Below are positions 16,002 to 24,741 of a stretch of 64,000 nucleotides of DNA, piece after piece. The notes under the pieces were generated by a model that saw nothing but the letters and a program-made list of their open reading frames with translations, did not search any database and was not told the origin of the DNA. The first letter of the stretch is position 1. Each line of letters starts with the position of its first letter. The DNA is from Deltaproteobacteria bacterium (GTDB lineage Bacteria; Myxococcota; Myxococcia; Myxococcales; JAHFDP01). The DNA is taken from assembly GCA_023248955.1 (NCBI GenBank), contig JAHFDP010000002.1, positions 1 through 64,000 of the forward strand. The letters run 5' to 3'. The position numbers were made by a program, and so were the translations under genes.

Positions 16002-17048
16002 ATGCGCGTCATCGTCGCCGCCCTAGTCATCCTCGCCACGCGCGCGTCCGCGGAAACAAAACCGGAGACGCCCACCATCGCCGTGCTGGATTTCGAAGCC
16101 ATTCCCGCGGGCGACAAAGATCAGCTCAGCGTTGCAGCAACGCTGACGGAGACGATGGCGACGGAGCTGCTCGCCACCAAAGCTTTCCGAATAATCGAAC
16201 GGCGTCACATCGCCAAGGTGATGAAGGAGCTCGCGCTTGGCCAGACCGGCGCGGTCGACGAACAGAACGCGGCCAAAGTAGGACAGCTTCTCGGCGCGAA
16301 GTTTCTCCTGGTTGGCTCGGTGTCGCGCGTGGCCGGAAAGCAACTCGTGCAAGCGCGGCAGATTCGCGTGGAGACCGCCGCCGCCGAGAGTGCGCAGTCG
16401 GTCTCCTTTTCAGACATCGATGATCTTCCCGAAGCGTGTCGCGATTTGGCGCGGCGATTCGCCGGTGGTGCAGCGGCCGGCAGCGTGAGCACGTTCGGCG
16501 ATTTCGATGCCAAGATCCTGCGCGAGACCGCGCGCAGTCTGGCGCGGCAGATCGCTGGCCACTTTCCCGTCGTGAAGGGACGGCTCGTGAGCGTGCTGCC
16601 CAATGGCAAGGCCGGCTGCGACGTCGGTCCGGGCGCCTTTCGCGGCGAGTTGTTCGAAGTCGTCGCCTTCGATCAAATCAGCGAATCCAAAAAAAGCATG
16701 GGCCAAGCACGCATCGATCAGCTGGGCACGCACAGCTGCCAAGCGAGCTACAAGCGGACCTCTGGACCGATCGAGGATGGCGCGGAAATCACGAGTCAGC
16801 CGGTGGCACTGCGGATCGACGTCAGTGCGGAACCAGCCGCCTTGGCGCCGGTAGCGGCCGCGTTCAAGACGGCACTCGCCGATGAGCTCCTGGGCGCCGG
16901 ATCTTTTCGCGCAACGTCGGGCGACAACGTGAGCCTGGTCGCCAAAGGACACCTCACCGGCAAACGCGGTGCGCGCAAAATCGAAGTGCAAATTTTCGAT
17001 CGCGACAATGGCGTGCTTACGACCGCCGCGACGGGCGCTTCGTTTTAA
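16002..17048 (+). CDS. CsgG/LpoB-like periplasmic protein
   Basis: 348 residues from the ATG at 16002, with AGGAG 7 bases upstream. A signal peptide ends near ATRASAETK. The core (TIAVLDFEAIPAGDKDQLSV, then METMATELLAT-type segment, FRIIERRHIAKVMKELALG, and LGAKFLLVGSVSRVAG) is the CsgG/TolB-N/LpoB fold shared by curli secretion and penicillin-binding-protein activators. The C-terminal half (170-348) is not recognised; it contains a GRLVSVLPNGKAGCDVGPGA segment. It follows the VWA protein after 46 bases. A longer in-frame reading beginning at 15705 lies inside the VWA gene and is rejected. Its 3' end overlaps the convergent methylase gene by 32 bases. Confidence 0.82.
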   Translation: MRVIVAALVILATRASAETKPETPTIAVLDFEAIPAGDKDQLSVAATLTETMATELLATKAFRIIERRHIAKVMKELALGQTGAVDEQNAAKVGQLLGAKFLLVGSVSRVAGKQLVQARQIRVETAAAESAQSVSFSDIDDLPEACRDLARRFAGGAAAGSVSTFGDFDAKILRETARSLARQIAGHFPVVKGRLVSVLPNGKAGCDVGPGAFRGELFEVVAFDQISESKKSMGQARIDQLGTHSCQASYKRTSGPIEDGAEITSQPVALRIDVSAEPAALAPVAAAFKTALADELLGAGSFRATSGDNVSLVAKGHLTGKRGARKIEVQIFDRDNGVLTTAATGASF

Positions 17049-18726
17049 CGAGCAATTTGCGCTCGGAGGCAGTGAGCTCGAACATCTGGGCGAGCATCGT
17101 TTCCAACGCATCGTCGAGTGCAGCAGGATCACTTTTGTGATCCTCGCGATCGCCCACCAACTTGAGGATGGACACCGGTACATTGCCATTCGGCACCGGA
17201 AGTGCGGCCACGTCCGACACCAAGATGTGGTTGTTGCTGCTGGTGAGCGCAAGCCGCCACGCCCAGAGACGCGAGTGAAAAAGCGCGAGCAAGAGCGGTA
17301 CGAACTCCGGATCGGGAACAAGCACGCCGAGTGTATTGGCGGCACTGACACCAGCGGGAAGACGCGCGGCTTTGAGTCTGCGCATCAGTCCACGGTTGGC
17401 GATCTGCGGCCAAGCGATTCGTTCGCACGCGCGCGCGGCACGAAGCCGCGGTAAGAAAGGATCCTCGCCTTCCAGATCGATTCGCGAGGACGGCGTGATG
17501 TGCCACGGCTCCAGATCGCGACCACGAGCGAGCGAAGTTCCAGTTGCACCAAGTCGCGATGCGAAGCGGGTGAGATGAACTTCACCTTCGCGAAGCGACC
17601 GCACGAATTGGCTTTCGCCAAGCCGTGGAAATCGAGACAGCTTCGCGAGCAAATTCGCTTCACCGCTTCGCGCGAGCAGTGGGAAACGGCCATCGGTCGA
17701 ATCCAAAGCAGCCGGCGAAACCGGAAACAGCGTTGCGTGGTCGATCGCGTCGACCGACTCGACACCCGCGCGAATCGAAAGTGCACTTGCGCCGCTCGCT
17801 TGACTCGAACGACGCTCTGCGCGCAGCAACACCACGGCCTGGTTGACGTCAGCGAAAGCCCGTGCGCGCTCGGGAAGCTCGATGATTTCGATCGTGTGAC
17901 ACCGCTCGCGAAGCCGAGCCCGAAGCGGGCCGGCACTGCGATCGGCCAACACCGACGCGGGCAACACCAGCGCCACAGCGCCGCCTGGACGGACCAGATC
18001 CAAAGTCAGTTCGAGAAAGAGACGCGCCAGCTCGAGCTCGCCCGCCTGCGCGGAAAAACGTGCGCGCAACGAAGCTGCTTGCGCGTGTCGCGCTTTTTCG
18101 TCGGCGTGCGACGACTTTCCGAGGAGAACCGCGAACGGCGGATTGCCGATCACGGCGTCGGCGAGCGCGTTTTCGGGAAGCGTGAGCGCATCGCCAACTC
18201 GGATTTCGGGCAGCGCATCGGCCGAAACATTTGCAGCGATCGCAATCGACTCCTTGGCCACACGCACTGAGAGTGCATCGCGATCGATTCCGGCGAGACA
18301 GGACGCCGCAATCGACATCGCTTGCTCCGACGCACCGAGCTCCATGGCGCGCGAGGCGACGAACGGTAACGCTTTCAGCAGGAATGCGCCGGCACCCATG
18401 GCTGGATCGATCACGCGAAAGGTAGAGAGCGCCTTGAGCGAATGCACGCGAGCAAGCAACGGATTTAACGATCGCTCCACGAGAAAACGAATGAGCGGCA
18501 CCGGCGTGAAGTAGGCACCGGTGGTGCGGCGGTCGGCGTTCACCAACAAGGATTCGCGAACGTTTCCGAGCCACGCGGCGTCGGCGTTGCTCTTTGCCAT
18601 GGCCGCAAAACTATTCTTCGCGCCACGGGCCGCGGCGATCGCTTCCGCCATCACCTGCTCTGCATTTCCGAGACGCGCCAACGCTTCCCGTGCAACGAGC
18701 GCAGCGATCGCTTCGTCTAGACGCAC
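17017..18726 (-). CDS. N-6 adenine-specific DNA methyltransferase (orphan)
   Basis: About 569 residues from a GTG at 18726 (a TTG at 18735 is equally possible; neither has a clear ribosome binding site). Motif X-like region TGAYFTPVPLIRFLV, motif I DPAMGAGAFL near 107, and catalytic motif IV NPPF near 195 identify a gamma-type N6-adenine methylase. The C-terminal part (DLEPWHITPSS, INRxxLM-like IANRGLMRRLKA, and FHSRLWAWRLAL with SSNNHILVSDVAALPVP) matches the TaqI-type specificity domain. No restriction endonuclease domain or gene is seen. Frames continuing upstream to 19131 are Arg-rich and overlap the transporter gene, so I reject that extension. Confidence 0.85.
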   Translation of the reverse strand: MRLDEAIAALVAREALARLGNAEQVMAEAIAAARGAKNSFAAMAKSNADAAWLGNVRESLLVNADRRTTGAYFTPVPLIRFLVERSLNPLLARVHSLKALSTFRVIDPAMGAGAFLLKALPFVASRAMELGASEQAMSIAASCLAGIDRDALSVRVAKESIAIAANVSADALPEIRVGDALTLPENALADAVIGNPPFAVLLGKSSHADEKARHAQAASLRARFSAQAGELELARLFLELTLDLVRPGGAVALVLPASVLADRSAGPLRARLRERCHTIEIIELPERARAFADVNQAVVLLRAERRSSQASGASALSIRAGVESVDAIDHATLFPVSPAALDSTDGRFPLLARSGEANLLAKLSRFPRLGESQFVRSLREGEVHLTRFASRLGATGTSLARGRDLEPWHITPSSRIDLEGEDPFLPRLRAARACERIAWPQIANRGLMRRLKAARLPAGVSAANTLGVLVPDPEFVPLLLALFHSRLWAWRLALTSSNNHILVSDVAALPVPNGNVPVSILKLVGDREDHKSDPAALDDALETMLAQMFELTASERKLLVKTKRPSRRS

Positions 18727-18749
18727 GCGATACAAAGCATTACAATGTA

Positions 18750-20099
18750 TTACGCAGCCTTGCCACCGGCGATCTGAACGACAGGAACGCCGTGCAGTCC
18801 GCCCTTCGGAAGAACGTTCCAGAGCATGGCCGCGAGTCCCGCGCCGATCAGCGCGAACGGGAGCACCGCGTACGTCCACGCGCCCCAGCCATAAGTGTCG
18901 AGCACGCGGCCCATTCCGTAACCAACCGCGCTCCCCGCGATGTACTGCATGCCGTCGAAAAGTCCCGCGGCGGTGGCGGCGGCTTTCTTTCCGCCGAAGT
19001 CCATGCTCGCCGCGCCCCCGATGAGCGAGTGACCCGCGTTGATGCAAAACATCAGCGATGCGAGCGTCACGCCAGCGGCCAGGGGACCCTCGATGTGGCC
19101 GAGCACAACGAGCAACAGCGCCTGTCCGCAAAACGCCAGCGTGATGACTGGACCGCGGCGCGCACCGAAAATGCGATCGGAGACATTGCCAGCGACAAGC
19201 CCCGCGAGCACCGCGGCGACCGGAATGAAGAGACCGTTGGTCTGCTTCACGATCGATGCGCTCGGATCAAGATGGTGAACCTGTTTGAAGTAGAGCGTCG
19301 ACCACTGATCGACGATGCCCTGCCGCACGATGCCGGTGCAGAAACTGGCGCCCGCGATCACCCAGCAAACTGGTGTAGAAAAAACTTTGCGCAAGATAAA
19401 TCCGAAGCTGGCCGGTTTCGCCGCGTCTTCTGGCGACTCGTCGCCGGTGTCGTAATCGCCAAGCCCCGCGTGCTCGGGCGAGTCTTGGACGAGAAAAAAA
19501 TTCAGGATGAAGAGCAGGACCAACATCGCCGCGGGAACGAAGAAGTTGTAGCGCCAGGGCAACGTGGCGAGCAGAAACGCGCCGACGTTGAACGGAAGCC
19601 AGCGGCCGAACTGAATCATGATGCCGAAAATGCCGGCGAATCGGCCGCGCTCGCGCACGTTGAACCAGGCCGCATTAATCTTCACGATGGAAAGCGCGCC
19701 AAACGATTGGAAGTAGCAGTTGAACGCCCACAGCATGGCGAGCGTGGAGACGGCGTTCAGAGCGACTTGACCAGGGCCAAGCGCGGATTCGAATTGTGTT
19801 CCGAGAATTCCGAAGAGGACGTTGAAGACGGCGGCACCGGCGGCGCCGATCAAAATCGCGCGTTTGCCGCCGATGCGATCAGCCAGCGGACCGTTGAAAA
19901 AAACGGCGACACCGTAGGTGAGAAGGCCCGCGCTCTTCAAAATTCCGAGCTGCGTTTTCGACCACCCGAACGCTTTCAAAAGATAAGGATCGGCGACGGT
20001 GAGGTTGTACCGGGCCATGTAAAACATGGCGTACATCAGGCCGAGGAAAAACCAGTTCTGAATACGGCGATAGCGGAATTGAGCGTCGGAGGGAGTCAT
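18750..20099 (-). CDS. Major facilitator transporter, OPA (GlpT/UhpT-like) family
   Basis: 449 residues with about 12 membrane helices. The N-terminus (RRIQNWFFLGLMYAMFYMAR, then YNLTVADPYLL, and WSKTQLGILKSAGLLTYGVA) is typical of organophosphate:phosphate antiporters, in which the arginine of the YMARYN segment helps bind phosphate. NGPLADRIGGKRAILIG is the MFS loop 2-3 motif, and VSDRIFGARRGPVI its second-half copy. Substrate probably a phosphorylated C3-C6 compound; not resolvable from sequence. It lies in the long minus-strand run, 87 bases after the aldehyde dehydrogenase, with a strong hairpin between. Confidence 0.9.
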   Translation of the reverse strand: MTPSDAQFRYRRIQNWFFLGLMYAMFYMARYNLTVADPYLLKAFGWSKTQLGILKSAGLLTYGVAVFFNGPLADRIGGKRAILIGAAGAAVFNVLFGILGTQFESALGPGQVALNAVSTLAMLWAFNCYFQSFGALSIVKINAAWFNVRERGRFAGIFGIMIQFGRWLPFNVGAFLLATLPWRYNFFVPAAMLVLLFILNFFLVQDSPEHAGLGDYDTGDESPEDAAKPASFGFILRKVFSTPVCWVIAGASFCTGIVRQGIVDQWSTLYFKQVHHLDPSASIVKQTNGLFIPVAAVLAGLVAGNVSDRIFGARRGPVITLAFCGQALLLVVLGHIEGPLAAGVTLASLMFCINAGHSLIGGAASMDFGGKKAAATAAGLFDGMQYIAGSAVGYGMGRVLDTYGWGAWTYAVLPFALIGAGLAAMLWNVLPKGGLHGVPVVQIAGGKAA

Positions 20100-20125
20100 C
20101 GCGCGGCACCGTAGTGAGCGCGCGG

Positions 20126-20157
20126 GAGTGCGTCAATGCGGGCCCCGCGACGCACTC
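20126..20157 (-). terminator. Strong hairpin between aldehyde dehydrogenase and transporter genes
   Basis: Perfect 9-bp arms GAGTGCGTC (20126-20134) and GACGCACTC (20149-20157), with an inner GCGGG/CCCGC stem. On the transcribed minus strand there is no T-run after it, so it may be a weak terminator, a processing site or a 5' leader structure for the transporter gene. Confidence 0.4.
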
Positions 20158-20186
20158 AACGGCCGATTTGTTTTTGAGTCTGCGTA

Positions 20187-21575
20187 TTACGTTCGTGATC
20201 GAAAGTGATATGATTTCCTTCGCGTCACGTGCAGAAATCCGTAGCGCGAAAGCGACTCGCCCTTACCGGTGTCCTTCACGCCAGTCCATGGCAACGCCGG
20301 ATCGAGATGGTCGCAGCGGTTCATGAAAACGGTTCCCGTCTCCAAACGGCGTCCGAGCTGGAGTGCTCGCTCCACGTCGCGCGTCCAGATCGCGGCGGTC
20401 AACCCGTACGGGGAGTCATTCATCAATCGCACCGCTTCCTCGTCACTGTCGACGGCGGCGATGCCGACCACTGGACCAAAAGACTCCTCGCGCATCAGCG
20501 ACATCTCGTGCGTAGCCTCGATCACAATGGTCGGCGAGAAAAATCGGCCGCGGCCGTCGACTGCCGTCGGATTTCCACCGCACAGCACCTGACCGCCCTT
20601 GCTTTGCGCTTGGTCGATCTGCGCTTTCAAAAACGCCGGCGCCGATGGCTGGGCCAACGGACCCTGCGTGGTCGTCGCATCGAGGGGATCCCCGAGTCGG
20701 TAGCCGCGAACCAACGCCGCCGCGCCTTCGACAAATCGATCGTGCAGCGACCGATGCACATAGATGCGCTCGATGGCGCAGCAGCTCTGGCCCGCGTTGT
20801 AGAACGCACCATCGATCACATTGGCGATGGCGTGATCGAGATCGGCGTCGGCGGCAACGTAGGCCGGATCTTTTCCACCAAGTTCCAAGCCAACGTCGAT
20901 GAAGCGTTGCGAAGCAACCGACGCGAACACTTCACGGCCGCCACGAACGCTTCCCGTAAAAGCGACGTAACCGATCTCCGGCCGCGCGTAGAGCCGTTCC
21001 ATCGCCCGGTGATCGCATTGCACATTCGCAACGAGTCCCTCGGGAGCACCGACCGCAACGAACGCGCGCTCGAACTGTTCGCCGCACAGCGGTGTTCGCG
21101 CGGAGTGTTTGAGAACGACCGCGTTACCCGCGAGGATCGCCGGTGCGATGGCATTGATCGCCGTGAGCAGCGGGTAGTTCCACGGTGCGATAACCAGCAC
21201 CACGCCTACGGGCTCTTGCGCGATGAAGCGGTGGAAACCGTCACGCGCGGGAAGCACTTCGTCCGCCAGGGCGGTCTCGGCGATGCTCATCAGGTGACGC
21301 GCACGCTCAGCCATGGTGCGAATCTCGCCACGAGATTCGGTGATCGGTTTGCCCATCGTGGTCGAAATTTCGCGCGCGACACGCTCGGCGTTCGATTCGA
21401 ACCACTGCACCGCGCGCTCAACCAGGGCGCGGCGTTGCGCGATCGTCGTTGTGGTCAATTCCTTTTGTGCACGACTCGCGCGATCGACGATGGCATCGAG
21501 TGCCGCTGCATTCGCATAGCCGCGCTCGACGGCGATTGCGCCAGTGAAAGGATTGTCGCAACGAAGATCAGTCAT
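20187..21575 (-). CDS. NAD(P)-dependent aldehyde dehydrogenase
   Basis: About 462 residues from the ATG at 21575; a GTG at 21593 adds six residues and would overlap the previous stop. Family marks: cofactor region VVLVIAPWNYPLL with GNAVVLKHS, the Rossmann GYVAFTGSVRGG, the catalytic-base motif ELGGKDPAYV, and the catalytic cysteine in YNAGQSCCAIERIYV. EESFGPVVGI and NDSPYGLTAAIWT complete the fold. The two adjacent Cys, the APWNYPLL motif and the length fit the succinate-semialdehyde dehydrogenase-like branch, but the substrate is not certain. Oxidises an aldehyde to its acid in the cytosol. It follows the methyltransferase gene directly. Confidence 0.92.
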   Translation of the reverse strand: MTDLRCDNPFTGAIAVERGYANAAALDAIVDRASRAQKELTTTTIAQRRALVERAVQWFESNAERVAREISTTMGKPITESRGEIRTMAERARHLMSIAETALADEVLPARDGFHRFIAQEPVGVVLVIAPWNYPLLTAINAIAPAILAGNAVVLKHSARTPLCGEQFERAFVAVGAPEGLVANVQCDHRAMERLYARPEIGYVAFTGSVRGGREVFASVASQRFIDVGLELGGKDPAYVAADADLDHAIANVIDGAFYNAGQSCCAIERIYVHRSLHDRFVEGAAALVRGYRLGDPLDATTTQGPLAQPSAPAFLKAQIDQAQSKGGQVLCGGNPTAVDGRGRFFSPTIVIEATHEMSLMREESFGPVVGIAAVDSDEEAVRLMNDSPYGLTAAIWTRDVERALQLGRRLETGTVFMNRCDHLDPALPWTGVKDTGKGESLSRYGFLHVTRRKSYHFRSRT

Positions 21576-21589
21576 GCATGCAAGTGTAG

Positions 21590-22744
21590 TCACTTCGCCA
21601 AACGCAGCAGCACGTAACTACGGCGCGTGATCAGCGAAATGGCGGCGGACATCTTCGGCTGGATCCGCCGCCACAGTCGCTCATGCGCGACAACCAACGC
21701 CTGACCGCGCGGGAGCAAAAGATCGCGCGCCTCTCCGAGTTCGGCGAGCGCCACGGCGTCGCCCGTGGAGGGATCCAATTCGCCCAAGACGAGATCGAAA
21801 CGATCGTCGCCCGCGGCTCCGCTAGGCCAGATCGCCGCGCGTAGGTCGAGCGGGAGCGACAGTGCCGAAGCATTTCGTCGTGCATATTCAATGGAGATGA
21901 GATCGCGATCGGTCGCGACAACGCGCGCTTTCGCAAAGCGCGCTTTCGTCGCTAGCGCAGCAAGTCCGTAGCCGCAGCGAAAGGAGAGAACGCTCCCCGG
22001 CGCGCGCGTCGGCAACGTTTCGAGCAGCAACGGGAGGTAGATCGAAATTCGTTGCGGGTCGTCGGCGAGATCGCTTGGCCGTTCGAGCGTGAGCGTGCGA
22101 TCGCCACCTACCGGAATCGTCACCCGATCACGGGTGTACAGGTCAGCAAACGTCGAATCGAACGAAGCGGCGACGGCGGATGGTGAAATCGAATAGACAA
22201 AATGTCTAGTTCCTTCAGCTACGCGTACAGCGCCCGCTCCCGCGCCTTCAATATCGGCCGCCAGCGCGTGCAACACCACCACGCGCATTTCGCCATCCGG
22301 TGAAAGAAGCTGGCTCCCGGATTTCAAGAAATGAGCGATGGCCCGAGAACCGATGCGAGCGGGGACGTTGCAAACGATCCAATCGAACGATCGCGCGCGC
22401 GTTTCGACCTCTCGGTATCCGAGGCTTGGATAGACCTGCACGGTGGAAAGGCGCGCCGCTTCAGCATTGGCACGCGCGGCGGCCACGGCAAGCAGATCGC
22501 GATCAACGAGGTGGCAGGACGCTTCCGAATAACGGGCCGCGATCGGCAATCCGAGGGCACCGTAGCCACACCCGAGATCCAGCACCGAGCGGGGCGCGCG
22601 GGCCGGCAAGTTCGCGAGCAAAAGCAGCGTTCCTTCATCGATGCGTTCGGTCGAAAAAACATCGTGCGGAACCTCGAAACGGATTTTTGGAAATCCCGCC
22701 GCCGTGATCGAAAGTATTCGTTTGTTGTACAAACGATCACTCAC
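21590..22744 (-). CDS. Tandem class I SAM-dependent methyltransferase (MTS/RsmC-like)
   Basis: 384 residues with two related methyltransferase domains. Domain 1 (about 30-185) has SVLDLGCGYGALGLPIA as SAM motif I, HLVDRDLLAVAAARAN as motif II, and IVCNVPARIG in the position of NPPF. Domain 2 (about 215-384) has VLSFRCGYGLAALA and VVATDRDLISIEYARRN, but motif IV reads LVLGELDP. The layout resembles the 16S/23S rRNA guanine methylases RsmC and RlmG, in which one domain is inactive, but there the C-terminal domain is active, while here the N-terminal one keeps better motifs. It overlaps truD by 4 bases, which supports an RNA-modification role. Target unknown. Confidence 0.8.
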   Translation of the reverse strand: MSDRLYNKRILSITAAGFPKIRFEVPHDVFSTERIDEGTLLLLANLPARAPRSVLDLGCGYGALGLPIAARYSEASCHLVDRDLLAVAAARANAEAARLSTVQVYPSLGYREVETRARSFDWIVCNVPARIGSRAIAHFLKSGSQLLSPDGEMRVVVLHALAADIEGAGAGAVRVAEGTRHFVYSISPSAVAASFDSTFADLYTRDRVTIPVGGDRTLTLERPSDLADDPQRISIYLPLLLETLPTRAPGSVLSFRCGYGLAALATKARFAKARVVATDRDLISIEYARRNASALSLPLDLRAAIWPSGAAGDDRFDLVLGELDPSTGDAVALAELGEARDLLLPRGQALVVAHERLWRRIQPKMSAAISLITRRSYVLLRLAK

Positions 22745-23814
22745 GCATCAATCTCCGGCGCCACGCTCTCCTTCGTCACTTCGCGAAGCACCGTCGTGGC
22801 GTAGCTGCCGCGCGGAAGATCGAACGACAGACGCAAAGCATCGCCTTCGGAAACAACGTCGACGTTGGCGAGCGGTACGCGGTAGGCGCGGCGCGTGCCC
22901 TCGGTTTCGTCTCCACCCAGGGCAAAAGCAGCGAGTGACAGTTCGGTCTCCGCGAGCACTTGTGCTTCGCGCGCACCGGGAACGTCAGTCGCCGCAAGCA
23001 TCTCCGGCCCAAACATGGGACCCGCCGGATCCACTTCTCCAGACTCCACGCGCGGCGTATCGACGACGGTATCGACACAAACGAAGGCGCCCCGTCCGCC
23101 CCGTTTTTTCAGCACGTCCCCGAGCAGCGCAACACCGAGCGATCTCTCGCGCACACGCTCTGCGCAGAGACGATTGAACAGTTCGCTTTGCAAAGCGGAC
23201 AGCAAAAACTTGCGGCGAAAACGATCCGCGCCAGCGCGTTTTCCCTCTGGCAGACCAAACAAAACCGCATGTCCGAGAATGGCGTTGTCTTCCTTGGGAC
23301 CGAAGCGCTGGGGACCAAAAAAATTGGGCACGCCTTGCACCGTCAACGCGGAAAAAATCGCGCGCGCGCGAACTTCGGCATCCGCAACGACACCGCGCAA
23401 CCGAATGCAGAAACGATTTCCGATGAGATGACCCGGCCGCAATTTGTTGCCGTGCCGCTCGACGCGCAGCACACGCCAACGATCGGCGGCGAGCGATGTG
23501 GCCTGTTCGGCCCGTGCAACGGTCCACGGAACACTAAGCCGCTGGCGCGTAACTGCACGCGTGTCCTTGAGACCTGCATAGCCGACCTCGCGCTCCTTCA
23601 CGCCCAGCGCGGTCGCCAACGTTCGTACGAGTTGCATCGTCGAAATGCCGCGCTTCTCAATGGTGAGATAGAGGTGTTCACCCTCGCCAGACGCGGCATA
23701 GCTGGGAATTTCCTCGACGAGAAAATCTTCCTCGAAGACGCGCAATGCGCCGCCGGTCCCAGGAAGGTCGGCGGTCGACAGCGGCAACGGCTGCGGCGCT
23801 AACGACGCGGCCAC
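22741..23814 (-). CDS. truD: tRNA pseudouridine(13) synthase TruD
   Basis: 357 residues from a GTG start. TruD converts U13 of tRNA-Glu to pseudouridine. Features: FEEDFLVEEIPSY near 27, GEHLYLTIEKRGISTMQLV, the catalytic motif GYAGLKDTRAVTRQ with the nucleophilic Asp near 82, the GNRFCIRLRGV segment, VPNFFGPQRFG (the conserved NYFGxQRFG variant), and FLLSALQSELFNRLCAERV. Length is normal for the family. It overlaps the downstream methyltransferase gene by 4 bases and starts 9 bases after the cytochrome gene, inside the long minus-strand run. Confidence 0.95.
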   Translation of the reverse strand: MAASLAPQPLPLSTADLPGTGGALRVFEEDFLVEEIPSYAASGEGEHLYLTIEKRGISTMQLVRTLATALGVKEREVGYAGLKDTRAVTRQRLSVPWTVARAEQATSLAADRWRVLRVERHGNKLRPGHLIGNRFCIRLRGVVADAEVRARAIFSALTVQGVPNFFGPQRFGPKEDNAILGHAVLFGLPEGKRAGADRFRRKFLLSALQSELFNRLCAERVRERSLGVALLGDVLKKRGGRGAFVCVDTVVDTPRVESGEVDPAGPMFGPEMLAATDVPGAREAQVLAETELSLAAFALGGDETEGTRRAYRVPLANVDVVSEGDALRLSFDLPRGSYATTVLREVTKESVAPEIDA

Positions 23815-23823
23815 GCCTGCGTT

Positions 23824-24741
23824 CTACCGATGCACTTTGATGTCGGCGGCCTTCGGCGCATCCGCGGCCTTGGGCGTCGCTGGCTCGTCGTCAAACACAT
23901 GGCGCGCCGATTCGTCCTTGTCGTACATCACCGCCGACTCGGCCGCGCGCAGGTAGGCCCGCGCCATCGTCTTCGTCAACGCCGGCGAAGCACGCCCGCG
24001 CGAGGTCAAGGCCGACTTGAGCTTTTGTCGGCCGCCCTCTCCGATAAACGGGGCGAGCTCGCGCTCACTCGCCGCGCGCGTCTTGGGATTCCCATTTGCC
24101 ACGGTGAGTTTCTTGATCACCAGATCGGCGCCCAGACCAAATCCAACGAGCTGCGTCTGGCCACCCATCGCAATTGGGACGTAGATCACGTAACCCAGTT
24201 TTCGCTTCGGCGAGAGCGTGTCGAGTCTGATGGGATCGGGCGGAACATATTCTGGCCCCTCTGTGGGAAGAGCACCGTCCGGCGCAAAAAGCGTCGCCAC
24301 CATCGTGGTCGTTTCGTTTTCGGCGAGCGGGCCCACGATGGCGCTGATGCGTTCGAGCGCTGGTTTGTCGAGTGTGAAGGGCTTCGCAAGATATTGGCCA
24401 GCCGCCGGAAAGTAGTCCGCGAGGTGTGGTAGCCCCTGTCGCATCCACGCCACCAGGTCGTAAATTTCGAGCACCGATAAGTCGCGACCAAACCCCGGCA
24501 TTCCAGTTCCGTCGATGCCGTGACCGATCAAGTCCGCCAACCGCTCGTTGTCGAACGGAAGCTGTTGCGCCGGATCGCGCAACGAGGATGCCTTGAGCTT
24601 CGCGCCAAGAGCGGTTGGCGCCAAGCCCTCCGCACCGTGACACGCGGCGCACTCCGCGCGGTAGACACGCGCGCCCTGTGCGGGATCGCCGACGATGGCC
24701 GGCTCAGCAACGAGGATCAAGGCCAGCGCTACCGCTTCCAC
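23824..24741 (-). CDS. Exported c-type cytochrome
   Basis: About 305 residues from the GTG at 24741, which gives a signal peptide VEAVALALILVAEPA; the frame stays open further upstream but overlaps the previous gene. One haem site CAACH near residue 32, with methionine ligand candidate in GTGMPGFG near 82, is a classical class I cytochrome c domain (about 20-110). The C-terminal 190 residues are not recognised; they carry an ERELAPFIGEGGRQKLKSAL stretch and an Ala/Lys tail. It overlaps the preceding haem-protein gene by 13 bases. It probably carries electrons in the periplasm together with its neighbours. Confidence 0.85.
   Translation of the reverse strand: MEAVALALILVAEPAIVGDPAQGARVYRAECAACHGAEGLAPTALGAKLKASSLRDPAQQLPFDNERLADLIGHGIDGTGMPGFGRDLSVLEIYDLVAWMRQGLPHLADYFPAAGQYLAKPFTLDKPALERISAIVGPLAENETTTMVATLFAPDGALPTEGPEYVPPDPIRLDTLSPKRKLGYVIYVPIAMGGQTQLVGFGLGADLVIKKLTVANGNPKTRAASERELAPFIGEGGRQKLKSALTSRGRASPALTKTMARAYLRAAESAVMYDKDESARHVFDDEPATPKAADAPKAADIKVHR

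Noticed and set aside
18727-19131. Upstream extension of the methylase frame
   Set aside because: About 135 Arg/Gly-rich residues overlapping the transporter gene antisense-free on the same strand; not similar to methylases.
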